The notes under the pieces: generated by a model
What the model saw: the letters and a program-made list of their open reading frames with translations, nothing else
Database searches by the model: none
What the model was told of the DNA's origin: nothing
Origin: Achatina immaculata
Lineage: Eukaryota; Mollusca; Gastropoda; Stylommatophora; Achatinidae
Assembly (NCBI GenBank): GCA_009760885.1
Contig: CM019714.1
Span: 1,114,933 to 1,178,932, forward strand
Direction: 5' to 3'
Length of the DNA stretch: 64,000 bases
In this document: in pieces, positions 1-10,879 of the stretch
Layout of the letters: each line of letters begins with the position of its first letter
How positions within the stretch are numbered: position 1 is the first letter of the stretch
Made by a program: the position numbers and the translations under genes

Positions 1-99
1 CCATACACATATAAAACTTTTCCAAAGTATGGGAGGTCCTTGGCATGGATTTTGAAACAGCAGGGGGTCCATGGACTTTTGTTAATTTGGGGATCACTG
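1..99. mobile_element. Right end of a hAT-like non-autonomous element (partial)
   Basis: The segment ends in GGGGATCACTG, whose reverse complement CAGTGATCCCC resembles hAT-superfamily terminal inverted repeats. The GGGGGTCCATGGACTTTT stretch just inside is also typical of such elements. The left end lies outside the window, so no target duplication can be checked. The call rests on the terminus alone. Confidence 0.35.
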
Positions 100-625
100 A
101 TTTAAACTGTATATAATAGAAATCTGAAATCAATAACGTTAGCACTACCAAATGAATCTTGAAAAAAGTTTTCCATAAAATCCTCTGAAAATATTTTCTG
201 TTTTCTGTTTTCTTATTGCTCTGCTACGTTTCAGCTCCACACAGAACCACATAAAACTGAAAGAAAACAGTTCACCGGCTTATTAGGGAAAGAACTGAGA
301 AGAGTGCTTGGAGAACTGTGAACACGACATTCTCCTGTCAGTTTCCCATAATTCTGTGTGGAGCAGCATATACTTTGCTGGACACACAGCTTTCTTATGG
401 AAGATGTCAGGCTACCAAAGCACATGCATTAAACATTTTGACAATATTATGGATGAGGTTAAAGGTTTGGTTACATACTGCTAAAGAAATATAAGAGGGC
501 AATCAGGACAAGCCACAGACTGAGTTCCAGAAGGAAGATGATGACAAAGAAGACTCTGTGGACATATGAAGATGATGCATTCAGACATGACTCAAAAGTG
601 CAGGAAAGACAAAAATGAGAGACTG
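100..625. other. Unassigned non-coding stretch
   Basis: AT-rich sequence downstream (3') of the phosphatase gene. I see no exon-like reading frame and no recognisable element. Confidence 0.4.
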
Positions 626-1051
626 AAAACTCTAAGGACAAAGTAAGTTGATGCTCTCATAATGTATGAAAACTCTAAGGACAAAGTAAGTTGATGCTCT
701 CATAATGTATGAAAACTCTAAGCACAAAGTAAGTAGATGCTCTCATAATGTATGAAAACTCTAAGGACAAAGTAAGTGGATGCTCTCATAATGTATGAAA
801 ACTCTAAGCACAAAGTAAGTGGATGCTCTCATAATGTATGAAAACTCTGAGAACAAATTAAGTGGATGCTCTCATAATGTATGAAAACTCTAAGGACAAA
901 GTAAGTGGATGCTCTCATAATGTATGAAAACTCTAAGCACAAAGTAAGTAGATGCTCTCATAATGTATGAAAACTCTAAGCACAAAGTAAGTGGATGCTC
1001 TCATAATGTATGAAAACTCTAAGGACATAGTAAGTGGATGCTCCCATAATG
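626..1051. repeat. Minisatellite, 43-bp unit, about 10 copies
   Basis: The unit contains CTAAGGACAAAGTAAG and GATGCTCTCATAATGTATG. Copies differ by a few substitutions (GGACAAAG versus GCACAAAG). It lies just beyond the stop codon of the phosphatase gene, so it may be in its 3' UTR or 3' flank. Confidence 0.9.
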
Positions 1052-1198
1052 TGGGTATGGACAAGATAGTATTTTGATTGACATGTCGCTGGGTTCAACT
1101 TCTGATAGCGATGATGAATAACAAATGGATGGAAGACATGAAATATATAACTGCAGTCTCAGTCTGAGAGAAGCTGATATTTCAGATCCTTCACATAC

Positions 1199-1446
1199 TC
1201 AGCCATTACTTCCAACATCTTCACTTTCTGAAACTTTCACTTCCTCCGCTGCCCTGCGTGACTGGTGCAGCTCTTTACTCAGCTCACACAACTGTCTGAG
1301 GAAGCCGTCATTGGGATAAATTTCTCGCCTCTGTCTCACAAGCCGCACTGCAGACACAAGGTCCATGTTTCTCTTCAGCATCAGGTATGCTAGCACCACT
1401 GTGGCTGACCTAGATATTCCTTGCTGGCAGTGAACATAAATCTTAC
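1199..1446 (-). CDS. Dual-specificity phosphatase, exon 3 (catalytic P-loop, C-terminus)
   Basis: Acceptor TATATGTTCCAG|GTAAGATTT accepts phase 1 and completes Gly, giving [25 protein letters not shown] matches the HCxxGxxRS signature with nucleophilic Cys and phosphate-binding Arg. The following helices [20 protein letters not shown] and [16 protein letters not shown] are conserved across DUSP3/13/26. The tail after about residue 195 is Ser/Glu-rich ([13 protein letters not shown]) and probably disordered. The stop TGA is at 1201-1199. Confidence 0.92.
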
Positions 1447-1492
1447 CTGGAACATATAAAAGCAGCTTCATACATACATTATACAATACACA

Positions 1493-1930
1493 TCTTGCAT
1501 CTTTCCCGTGCCGTTAAACATCACATAGGGCTCACATAGTTGTTTGCCCTTGCATAGTTGTTTGACAAGTTTTCCCGTTCTCTGCGAGTTTTTCAGCCTC
1601 ATCAAGGGATTTTATGCCCATGAAATTGCCCTCTCTTAACAATGTCCTCTTTAGAGTTTCACGTGGTCGACCTCTTTTTCTTTGGCCTGTTGTGCACCAC
1701 TTGATAGCTTGTTTTGGTATTCTCTTATTATTTCTTCTCATCACATGGCCTACATAAGTCCAACTTCTTTTTCTGATCACCTAAAAGACAGGTTGTTGTT
1801 TGCTCATCTGTCTTATCTCTGTGCTGTTCTTAAATTCATTCCACTTTACACCAAATATTTTCCTGAGGCATTTGTTTTCAAAGGAGTCTAATTTCTTGTC
1901 TAATTCTTTAGCTGATTTCCATGAAATCAA
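1493..1930 (-). mobile_element. LINE family B, 3' fragment (intronic)
   Basis: On the minus strand it reads RKRSWTYVGHVMRRNN, RIPKQAIKW and KRGRPRETLKRTLLRE, the C-terminal region of a non-LTR retrotransposon polyprotein. It ends in the family's 3' terminus (GTTTAACGGCACGGGAA-type, then GATGCAAGATG). It is a 5'-truncated copy in phosphatase intron 2. At least eight copies of this family occur in the window. Confidence 0.8.
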
Positions 1931-2284
1931 AAAATTACATGAAAGCTATAAATAAAGATGCAAATGCATACATTTATAGCTGGTAGACGAAACTCTGCAA
2001 AAATAAAGGAGAAGAAATGAAAATGTGAGTCACTTAAAAAAACTATAAGTCTTGACACGATGACAAAGAGGTGAATTTTTAAAATAACCTCCAAAGTCAA
2101 AGCAGCTGATCACTCTGCAACAAGACTGATTGTCTGACAGAAATCATCACAGACATACTCAGTTTACTACCAGCTGGATGTTGGTCATCATAATTTCCTT
2201 CAACAACATGATCCATTATTTAATATGAATGAGCTCACTACTTTGAAATCCCGTCAATAACAACTGCTGCTGCTTCATGCAGAC
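1931..2284. other. Intron sequence, nothing recognised
   Basis: Part of phosphatase intron 2. No exon-like frame or element was recognised. Confidence 0.4.
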
Positions 2285-2790
2285 TGTCTGAACCATAAGA
2301 TGGGAGTCACTTATTGTTTGAACTATAAGATGGGAGTTACTTATTGTTTGAACCATAAGATGGGAGTCACTTATTGTTTGAACCATAAGATGGGAGTTAC
2401 TTATTGTTTGAACCATAAGATGGGAGTCACTTACTGTTTGAACTATAAGATGGAAGTCACTTATTGTTTGAACCATAAGATGGGAGTCACTTATTGTCTG
2501 AACCATAAGATGGGAGTCACTTATTGTTTGAACCATAAGATGGAAGTCACTTATTGTTTGAACCATAAGATGGGAGTCACTTATTGTCTGAACCATAAGA
2601 TGGGAGTCACTTATTGTTTGAACCATAAGATGGGAGTCACTTATTGTTTGAACCATAAGATGGGAGTCACATATTGTTTGAACCATAAGATGGGAGTTAC
2701 TTATTGTCTGAACCATAAGATGGGAGTTACTTATTGTTTGAATCATAAGATGGGAGTCACATAATGCTTGAATCATAAGATTGGAGTAAC
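2285..2790. repeat. Minisatellite, 30-bp unit, about 16 copies
   Basis: The unit is TGAACCATAAGATGGGAGTC plus ACTTATTGTT. Because 30 is divisible by three, it stays open in several frames on both strands (for example NHKMGVTYCL). These are repeat artefacts, not genes. It lies in phosphatase intron 2. Confidence 0.95.
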
Positions 2791-3989
2791 ATACTTGAGC
2801 TTTTGGAACTAAAATTTGAATCTCTTATGGAATTTGCAACTTCTTGTTAACAAATCAGTTATGACTGATCATCACAGAAGCAAGCACAATTTTATCTTGC
2901 CACCAATATTTAAGGTGACAAGTATTATCATCATCATCATCATCAGGTTCCATGCCAACAGGCACTGGCTTTTATATTTCTCCATAGTACCTGATCCTTC
3001 ATGCAAGCCATCAGTTCAGCTGCTGATCTCATCTCACACCATCTTGCTATACTTTCCAGTATCATCTCTCTCAGCCTTCCCCTGAGTCTTATTCCATGCA
3101 TACTAAAAATAGATCACTCATACAGACAAACCTAGAAAATTATACGTAAGATACTTGTGAAATGTCTTTGTATTCACTGGTGGCATTCAAGAGTTAAGTC
3201 AAGCTAATGGGGCACAATCACCAGGTCAAAATCAACAGTTTTTCCCAGGATTTGTTGGCAGTCTGAGATCTTCTTCTTCAGATGGGTGAACTTTGCAGTC
3301 AAGACAAGGTATCATGGTCCAAGTTTGTCTTCTTTAGGAAAGGTCTACATTCTAGAAGCACATACAGATGGTTCCAGACTTATGTAAAACTGACATATGT
3401 AAATCCGTAACTACAACAGAAATTTTCAACAAAGTTTGTGGAAAGCAGCATCCCAAAACCATTAGAAACACATGCAAAGGCCAAGAGAGCACAAATGCAA
3501 GCAAGATCATATCAGAAAGGCAGAAACTTCAGTGACTGACCACTTTTGTGACCTGGCTGCAGCTGTGAGATAAATCCTATTAGACTTTCATCAGCACAGT
3601 ACATAAAAAAAAAAAGGACGTTCCCCAACAAACTGAAATTTTAGACAAGAAGAAATGAACATCAATTTAGAATTATCTGTTTAAGCCTGACAAGAACCCA
3701 GTTCCCATGTTCTGTCAAGAGCCAGCTCGAGGAAATGACTGTAAATACAAAGACTGGATTACACACTGAAATAAAAAAAAACAACACCCAGCTCACCAAA
3801 TCATTTCCGCTGAGTTGGAGGTGACTTTGAGAATAATATGGAAGCATGGAGTGGACATGAAGTCACATGAAACATATTTCATGACATCAGCTATGAACAC
3901 AGCTGTGAAGGACACTGGGCATAAAAGAGGCAGTGGTAGTAATGGCAGACATAAAGCTGATGAAAACAAAGAAACATAAAGGTGCAGTA
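2791..3989. other. Intron sequence, nothing recognised
   Basis: Non-coding part of phosphatase intron 2 with a short ATC microsatellite near 2925-2943. No supported exon or mobile element. Confidence 0.4.
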
Positions 3990-5275
3990 AGTGAGATGGA
4001 CTATCTTACATCCTTCCCGTGATGCTAAACATCATATAGGGCCCACATGGTAGTTCGCCAAGATCTCCTGTCATCGGCGAGTTTTTCAAGGGATGTTATG
4101 CCCATTGAACTGCTCTCTCTTACCAATATCCTCTTTAGAGCTTCACGTGGTCGATCTCTTTTTCTTTGGCCTCTTGTGTACCACCCGATAGCTTGTTTGG
4201 GGATTCTCTGACTGTTTCTTCTCAACACATGACTGACATATGTCCATCTTCTTATCCTGATCACCCATGAGACAGGTTGTTATTTGCTCATCTGTCTTAT
4301 CTCTGCGTTGTTCTTGAATTCATTCCACTTTATACTGAGTATTTTCCTTAGGCATTTGTTTTCAAAAGAGTCTAATTTCTTGTCTATTTCTTTAGTTGAT
4401 TTCCAGCTTTTGCATGCATAAATGAGGGTGGATATTACATCTGAATTGAACAATCTTAACTTGGTTTTTGTGCTTATAACTTTTGAGTTCCATATGTTAT
4501 CAAGATTCTTGAAGGTCAATGCTGCTTTTGCAATTCTAATTCTAACTTCCTTTCTGGTGTCATCATCCTGGTCTATATAGCTGCCACAGTATGCAAATTG
4601 GTTTGGTTCTTCAACAGCTGTTCCTTCTAAATATATTTCTCCTTTTGTGGTTTCATTATTTTTGTTTTGTCCTTGTTAATTTCAAATCCTATTTTACTAG
4701 CCATTGAAGACAGGGTATCTGTTTTTTTCTTGCATTGATTTCACATTGGCACTGATAAGAATTATGTCATCTGCAAAATTAAGATCTTCCAGTTGGGTCT
4801 CATGTACACAATCAATGCCCAATTTACCTGTGCAACATTTTTTCATTATGAAGTCTATGGCAATTCCAAAAAAGCAATGGAGATAATATACATCCTTGTT
4901 TCACACCTGTTTCAACAATCTGGAACAATTCACTCATTCATTCTTCTGTGCTGACTGCACAAACATATCCATTGTAGAGATCCTTAATGATGTTGACAAT
5001 CTTAGATGGTGTTCCATATATTCTTAAAATTCTCCACAATGAATTTCTGTGTATGCTATCAAACACCTTTTTTAAAGTCTATGAAGTTCAGGATTAATGG
5101 TCTTTGCTTTTCAATATGTTCTTCAATTATTATTCTTAGAGTAAAGATCTGGTCAAGAAAGCTTTTCCCTTTTCGAAATCCTGCTTGTTCTCCTCTCATT
5201 TTGCAGCATCCACTATATAGATGGACTATATGAACTGCCTATACTTCACTTCCAGAGGGGCATTTACTCAGTCTC
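3990..5275 (-). mobile_element. LINE family B, long copy with reverse transcriptase remnant
   Basis: Minus-strand translation gives, in broken frames, reverse-transcriptase motifs: AGFRKGKSFLDQIFTLR, LNFIDFKKVFDSIHR, GVKQGCILSPLLFGIAIDF and DLNFADDIILISAN (the FADD catalytic motif). These are followed by the C-terminal region (DKKLDSFENKCLRKILSIKW, RIPKQAIGW). Frameshifts and stops show it is dead. The 3' end (4010-4050) is the family terminus. It sits in phosphatase intron 2. Confidence 0.85.
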
Positions 5276-5640
5276 CTGACATGGCTGCAGCTGATAACAT
5301 GATCAAGTTCTCTGAACACCAACTATTGTTGCAGCTCAAAGAATGTTCAATTTTTCTTCACCATTCTTAACATCCTAAGCAAAATAAAGCCTTCCTGACT
5401 TTTCATCAGCATTACCCTGGTGTGGGCTACTTAGAACTAACTTCCCACACAGTGACAGGAAGAAAAAAAACTGGTGCTGTGAGCAGGCAAAAAAAGAAAG
5501 CTTATGCACAAGACCCAGACAAGTCCTGCCTTGAAGAGCAAAATCTGAAGAGACTTAACAGATGAGTCTTACTTAAAAATGAGATTAAGAAAGAAGCAAT
5601 TACTACAGGCAACATATTTAAAAATATCAGTCCTTACTAC
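5276..5640. other. Intron sequence, nothing recognised
   Basis: Probably retroelement-derived flank, but no recognisable domain. Confidence 0.35.
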
Positions 5641-5890
5641 ATCAGGCAGTGAAATATTACCAAAGGGCAGTGAAATATTACCGAAGGACAGTGAGGACAG
5701 CCAGAAAAACAATGAAGAAGAAGCAAAACAACGAAAAACTGGCTAAACTGATAAGAAAAAGACAGTCAAAGTCTCCTGGACATGACATGAGAAGACAGAA
5801 ACTAGAGAACTTAGCAAATCACTGGAAAACACAAGGGGGAAAAGGAGAAGGAGGCCAAGAGAAAATTATCTCAGCACTGACCAAGTGTTA
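5641..5890 (+). mobile_element. Non-LTR retrotransposon C-terminal fragment (family D)
   Basis: The plus strand reads GHDMRRQKLENL and KIISALTKC, resembling the GHVMRREKLE...GRGRPREKIL tail of non-LTR elements. The same family occurs at 8400-8560. It is short and degenerate. Confidence 0.55.
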
Positions 5891-6099
5891 GAGAAAAATG
5901 AAAAGCACTTGAACTGATTGTAACCACCAAGGATTGCAGAGCATGAAGAAGCATGATCTCCAACACTAATTCAGCATGGCATTTAATGAATGAATAGTGA
6001 AGTATTACTATGGAACACTGGAATATTATTATAGTGAAGTATTAACATAAGATACTGATGTAATAACATTAGGCAGTGAAGTATTACTGTTCAGAGAGT

Positions 6100-6310
6100 G
6101 AAGATGATTTACCACAGGGCAATCATGGATTAATAGAAAACAAGGAAGACCTAGACTTACTTGGAGAAGAGAAATTATGACAGTGCTCAGAGACAAGGGA
6201 TACACGTGGAAGGAAGCAGAGAATAATTCTAAGAACAGAGATGACTGGAGAGCCTTTATCCGTGGCCTATGCTCTCAAGGGAGTGAAAGGCGATGATGAT
6301 GATGATGACT
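6100..6310 (+). mobile_element. Non-LTR retrotransposon C-terminal fragment ending in (GAT)n
   Basis: The plus strand reads RPRLTWRREIMTVLRDKGY and NRDDWRAFIRGLCSQG, a typical retroelement tail, followed directly by a GATGATGATGAT simple repeat as the 3' tail. Confidence 0.65.
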
Positions 6311-6817
6311 GAATCATGGACTAGATCCTTCGCTTTTCACGGACTCTAAAGGCAACATCACTGTCCCTTTTCCTTAATGCAAAGGTCACACAGCCACTTC
6401 TCAGTTGCAGGATGCTAGAAACTGATTACGGCCAACTCCCTTAACAAGAAGAACAACAGTTCACTACCTACAACATTAATCTCTGCATTCTGTGACCATC
6501 TTTCAAACTAAGAAAGGTAAAAAAAAACCCAGTTTATATTTTTCATTTATTTTTAATGTTTTTATCTGTTGTGTTGTTTCTGTATGTGTGATCCTTGGAA
6601 AAAGGCCTTTGCTGAAATACTGGATTGTTGTATGTTCTTCATTTATATGTGCTCATCCTACTTTCTGCCACTCTTGTATCCATCCACCCTCCTCACTCTT
6701 TCTATCTTTTTTTTGTAAAACTGAACCATACACCTCTGTCTACTTTCATTACTAGAACCAGTTTTTACCAGAGTTGTTATTCCTCTTATTAAACAATAAC
6801 AAATAACACAACAATAC
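6311..6817. other. Intron sequence next to exon 2
   Basis: No element recognised. The end adjoining 6817 is the start of phosphatase intron 2 (GTATTG donor on the minus strand). Confidence 0.4.
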
Positions 6818-7041
6818 CATTGTTTCTCAACGCTTCCTCCATGAAGTCTGCCGCAGGTCGGAGGTAGGTCAGAATGGGGAAAGCAGGAACATCCATGGCT
6901 GGTATGCCATAGAACTGAATGCTGTGCTCCTTGTAGAAGTCTGATGATGTGTTTGTCTGGCTGAACTGCTTCCCCATTGACACATTCACAACATGCGTCA
7001 CATTCATTTGTTTAAGAACATTTGGCTTCATTGCTGTGCTT
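6818..7041 (-). CDS. Dual-specificity phosphatase, exon 2 (core with general acid)
   Basis: Acceptor TTAACCAACAG|AAGCACAGC accepts phase 2 and completes GCA (Ala), giving the smooth junction LGDASTAMKPNVLKQMNV. It encodes the THVVNVSMGKQF strand, the TNTSSDFYKEH helix, and IPAMDVPAF, where Asp aligns with the DUSP3 general acid (IKANDTQEF). The helix LRPAADFMEEALRNN follows. The donor is AAACAATG|GTATTG, phase 1. An in-frame Met near the 5' end is internal, not a start. Confidence 0.88.
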
Positions 7042-7139
7042 CTGTTGGTTAAAGAAAGATACTGTTAGGCTGTGAAGGGCAGAGTTTTCCTGTCAGAAAA
7101 GCAACTCCTGCTACACACAGCTCCACAACAATGAAAACT

Positions 7140-7410
7140 ACTCAAAAGATAAGAATAAAAAAGGACAGTCATCATTCTTTGGACATACCTCGTATAATGA
7201 GAAGGAGTGGGTTTGAAATCATCAAAAAAACATGAAAGATAAATAGGAAGAGGGCCAGGGGAAGGCCAAGATAAAAAAAAAAATATTCACGGATGATCTA
7301 ACGTTATGGCACAATTAAAAAGTCATCAAATGAGCTCATGGAAAATATCAAGAATCAAGATTCATGGAGAAACCAACACCTGCTGGCATGGCACCAGATG
7401 ATAATGATCA
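7140..7410 (+). mobile_element. Degenerate non-LTR retrotransposon tail
   Basis: Broken plus-strand frames contain QSSFFGHTSYNEKE and KIFTDDLTLWHN, resembling the FFGHIMR...KILDDLKxWHN region of family D. Several stops and an A-run (7277-7287) disrupt it. Confidence 0.45.
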
Positions 7411-7814
7411 TTTTCTTTTGTGATAAATTCACTTCAGCTATAACTTTATAAATACTTTCACATAAACGGTTTTCTGGTATAAGTACATACAACTAAATAT
7501 ATAAATGTGTACAAACACACTGCAGTAAAGCTGTGACAACAAAATATTAGACCATTTTTATGAAAGGTAGAAACAGCTTTATTTATTAATGGAGTTGACT
7601 GTTACAATGTTTCAACTTTATACCTTATTCATACAAAAACATGCAGGATGAAGAAACAGGAAAGGAAGAAAGTCTAAATGTCCTTATATAACAAGTAAGA
7701 ATGAAAAAAACGAAGAGGAGACACTTTTCTTGTGAATAAATTTATCATAAAATAGTTATGTTTTATCAATCCCATAAGCCAACATACAGCTGTGCCATGA
7801 ACCAGCATATAACA
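7411..7814. other. Intron sequence, nothing recognised
   Basis: AT-rich part of phosphatase intron 1, no supported feature. Confidence 0.35.
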
Positions 7815-8240
7815 CTAAGCATGAAGATGAAATCAGAATATTTAAGAGTAATGTTCTAAGTGTACTACTCTATGGAAGTGAATGCTGGAAAATCACCAAA
7901 AAAATATAGAAAACAAGCGGAATTCTTTCCAGATTAAATGTTTACAACGATTTAGAGGAATATTTTGGCCAAACACCATAAGAAATAACATCTTGTTGGC
8001 AGAAATGCAGACGAAGCCACTGACAGCAATTATTGAGGAAAGACGCTGGCTATGGTTGGGACATGTGCTCCAGATGACTGACGATTCACTACCAACAATG
8101 GCATTAAGATGGACACCACAGGGGAACAGAAGTAAGGGTAGACCAAAGGAGACTTGGAGAGAGGATGTTGAGAGGATGTTGAGCAACAGAGGGTTCTCCT
8201 TGGCAATAGCGGAAAAAAAAAAAGTATTACATCAAACCTG
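7815..8240 (+). mobile_element. LINE family A, C-terminal fragment
   Basis: The plus strand encodes IFWPNTIRNNILLAEMQ, EERRWLWLGHVLQMTD, RSKGRPKETW and ERMLSNRG, the C-terminal domain of a non-LTR reverse transcriptase. It is closely related to the copies at 48390-48940 and 58085-58265. An A-run at 8213-8222 marks the point where homology fades. Confidence 0.8.
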
Positions 8241-8339
8241 CATGGACAATAATCAAGACCACTTGAAATTTACTGGAAGCAGCAGAGATATGGTTCCAAA
8301 GAATGATGAGAATACCTTGGACAGCCAAGAAAACAAATG

Positions 8340-8560
8340 AAAAGGTTCTAAGTGGGACTGGGCAAAAAGACAGAAATTATGACAAACCTCAGAACATAAC
8401 AATCCAGATTTGAGAAGAGGCAAACTGGAACACCAAGTGACAACAGGAAAACTGGAGGGAAAAAGGGACAGAGGAAGACAAAGAAACAAGATACTTGATG
8501 TACTAAAAGAGTGCCATGGAGCATGGTCCAACATGCATTATACAGAAAGAGCAAAGGACA
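8340..8560 (+). mobile_element. LINE family D tail leading into a minisatellite
   Basis: The plus strand encodes LRRGKLEHQVTTGKLEGKRD, KILDVLKECHG and then YTERAKDRWLWK, the standard C-terminal motif order of this class (ending in a KDRxLWR-type motif). Its last 11 codons become the unit of the following tandem array. Confidence 0.75.
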
Positions 8561-9108
8561 GATGGTTATGGAAGTATGAAAGAGCAAAGGACAAATGGTT
8601 GTGGAAGTATGAAAGAGCAAACGATAGATGGTTGTGGAAGTATGAAAGAGCAAAGGATAGATGGTTGTGGAGGTATGAAAGTGCAAAGGACAAATGGTTG
8701 TGGAAGTATGAAAGAGCAACAGATAGATGGTTGTGGAGGTATGAAAGAGCAAAGGACAAATGGTTGTGGAAGTATGAAAGAGCAAAGGATAGATAGTTGT
8801 GGAGGTATGAAAGAGCAAAGGACAAATGGTTGTGGAAGTATGAAAGAGCAAAGGATAGATGGTTGTGGAGGTATGAAAGAGCAAAGGATAGATGGTTGTG
8901 GAGGTATGAAAGAGCAAAGGACAAATGGTTGTGGAAGTATGAAAGAGCAAACGATAGACAGTTGTGGAAGTATGAAAGAGCAAAGGATAGACGGTTGTGG
9001 AGGTATGAAAGAGCAAAGGACAAATGGTTGTGGAAGTATGAAAGAGCAAAGGATAGATGGTTATGGAAGTATGAAAGAGCAAAGGACAAATGGTTGTGGA
9101 AGTCAACT
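8548..9108 (+). repeat. Minisatellite, 33-bp unit, about 17 copies, built from LINE codons
   Basis: The unit encodes 11 residues (ERAKDRWLWKY) in the same frame as the LINE tail immediately before it, so the array arose by amplification of retrotransposon coding sequence. Copies alternate among AAGGACAAATGG, AAGGATAGATGG and AACGATAGATGG variants. Long reading frames on both strands are by-products of the 33-bp period. It lies in phosphatase intron 1, about 90 bp from exon 1. Confidence 0.92.
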
Positions 9109-9195
9109 ACCATCACCTAACTAGCATCGACAAGAGAGACAGCTTACAGTACTCAAAGTACTGCTTTCATACATCACAAGACAATTTTAACTTAC

Positions 9196-9383
9196 GCATC
9201 CCCCAACCAGATCCCTGGGAAGACCTCATCACAGGCATTCTTTGGGGGCATAGCAAATCCAAGATAAGAAAACGAACCCACAGTCCGTCTTGGCGAGTCC
9301 ACACTGGAGGTTTCATTATCTGCTTTTGTGAGTAAATCTTTGATTGTGCAGAACAGCTTCAGATCTACTGCTGGCTGTGTCAT
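9196..9383 (-). CDS. Dual-specificity phosphatase, exon 1 (N-terminus)
   Basis: Encodes residues 1-62 plus two bases of codon 63. The start ATG at 9383 sits in CGGAATGA, an acceptable initiation context, and is the only in-frame Met at a sensible distance from the core. It contains an N-terminal helical region (KLFCTIKDLLTKA), a Ser/Arg-rich linker and the family-typical entry strand CDEVFPGIWLGDA, equivalent to the CNEVTPRIYVGNA strand of DUSP3. The donor is GATGC|GTAAGT, phase 2. A further non-coding 5' exon cannot be excluded. Confidence 0.85.
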
Positions 9384-9984
9384 TCCGATATGCTATTACC
9401 AACTCTTCGTGTGAGTATGAAGAATGCAGGATTTGTGTACACGTGACAAAATATCTGGAAAGTTTTGAAAAACTGTAAGGTTAATACATTTCTCTAACTT
9501 GATTTTTTTTTTTGACAACTTGGGAAATCTGAGAAGGGAATAACTAAAATAACTGAATATCATCAAAGCATATGGGAACAGTGGTATTATTTTTATGTCT
9601 GTTATATAGGTTTTCATTATTTATTACATCATTTCTGACAGGCAGCATCTTCCAAATTATCTTAAAAATGTATGTGAGCTAAGCTGTTCACCCGACATCG
9701 GGACTGACCGCTTGTGGTCAGCAGAGATCCTGGCAGAGACATAGTGCAGACCAAATGATGCTAGAAAATAAACTGTTTACAGCAGAACCTCTCGTAACCA
9801 GTAACAACAGGACGTCACCAATTCCGGATATGAGATTTTGCTGAATAAATGAATATGTACTTCGAGAACTAACCTGTTCAAGTTTTGTGATGCCATATGT
9901 AGAAATTGCAACAGGAGAAGTTTGTTTATTTGTCGTGTTTTTCAATCTAACGGCCATACTTAAATAAACAGCATAAAAAAATCA
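9384..9984. other. Upstream region of the phosphatase gene
   Basis: Expected location of its 5' UTR or promoter, but no TATA box, initiator or non-coding exon can be assigned with confidence. Confidence 0.3.
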
Positions 9985-10190
9985 AGCGGCTTTTGTAGAT
10001 TCTGTTTGCATCATGAATCTCTGGAGTTGATCACTTTGTTTCTTTATGTCGTACAAAGCTGAACCTCCAACGTTATATTCCTGAATTAGTTTTGTTCTGC
10101 TGACCCCTCTCTCTCTATTTTCTCCAGCAATTTGAGTTTTAAGTTGAGAGAACATTTCTTTTAAGTTTCACGTGAGCAGCCATCGTGACA
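9985..10190 (-). mobile_element. pogo/Tigger-type transposase N-terminal relic
   Basis: Minus-strand translation, with one frameshift, reads KLKLLEKIERGVSRTKLIQ and EYNVGGSALYDIKKQ. This matches the CENP-B-type helix-turn-helix at the N-terminus of Tigger/pogo transposases. Only the first DNA-binding motif remains; no catalytic DDE region or terminal repeats are seen. Confidence 0.7.
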
Positions 10191-10809
10191 CCACTTGGGT
10201 TTGAAGTGTACGTATGTGAATGCAGTTTATCGGCACAATTTACAAAACAACCCACGTGATCTCTCTTAACTCTTCTTGTGCCTTTTGTCGCTCAGATGAC
10301 GGTTATGGTTTCTCACGTGGTGTTTTTAGTCGCCCTAGCGACATTTGGTTTGTTTCATTAAAAATCTGGTGTAACGTTTTAGATTGTAAACATTTAGTGC
10401 GCATGGCCCATTACCTTTATCAAAATGGCCAAAGAGTGCTTAGTTACAAAGGAGAAAATTGAAGTTTTCTGCAAGAAATTTCAATTTTTGGTGATGTAGA
10501 TGGGGGTAGATAGGGGTATGGACATGACCTGTGACCAGACCATTGTTCTTGAATGTATCCCAAGTAGATCTAGACATATCAGATGACTGGAGAAGTAGTT
10601 AGAATGAGCCACAGGGAGTATGGTGTGAAGCATATTCTTGTGTTTCATGTGACTTGGATATACATATAACAGTGTTGCCAGAATGCAAACCAACTGCATT
10701 TTTTTCTTATCTCATAGGCATAAATTTCTGGTTTAAATTTAGACTCTCAAAAGTGCCATCATTTTGGTATTGCCTGTTAATCTGGTGCCAGTTTCTACTG
10801 TAAATTCTA

Positions 10810-10879
<70 letters not shown>

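Larger units (their letters stand above)
1199..9383 (-). other. Gene span: atypical dual-specificity phosphatase, three coding exons
   Basis: Three exons (9383-9196, 7041-6818, 1446-1199) join with matching phases into 660 nt, 219 residues plus stop. The family dephosphorylates phosphotyrosine and phosphothreonine/serine; DUSP3/VHR acts on MAP kinases and other substrates. The product shows the family order: N-terminal helix region, CDEVFPGIWLGDA, the strand THVVNVSMGKQF, the general-acid loop IPAMDVPAF with its Asp, and the P-loop HCQQGISRS with catalytic Cys and Arg. It is slightly longer than human DUSP3 (185 residues) because of both termini. Introns of 2.2 and 5.4 kb are filled with repeats. 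No upstream non-coding exon or promoter could be identified. It could equally be grouped with DUSP13 or DUSP26; resolving that needs a phylogeny. Confidence 0.88.

Noticed and set aside
2300..2776. Long repetitive reading frames on both strands (NHKMGVTYCL / SDSHLMVQTI)
   Set aside because: Produced by a 30-bp tandem repeat. No splice partner, no homology, both strands open.
8348..9124. Several 107-252-codon frames on both strands
   Set aside because: By-products of the 33-bp array derived from a LINE tail, lying in a phosphatase intron.
9718..9957. Short minus-strand frame upstream of the phosphatase
   Set aside because: No motif, no splice continuity with exon 1.
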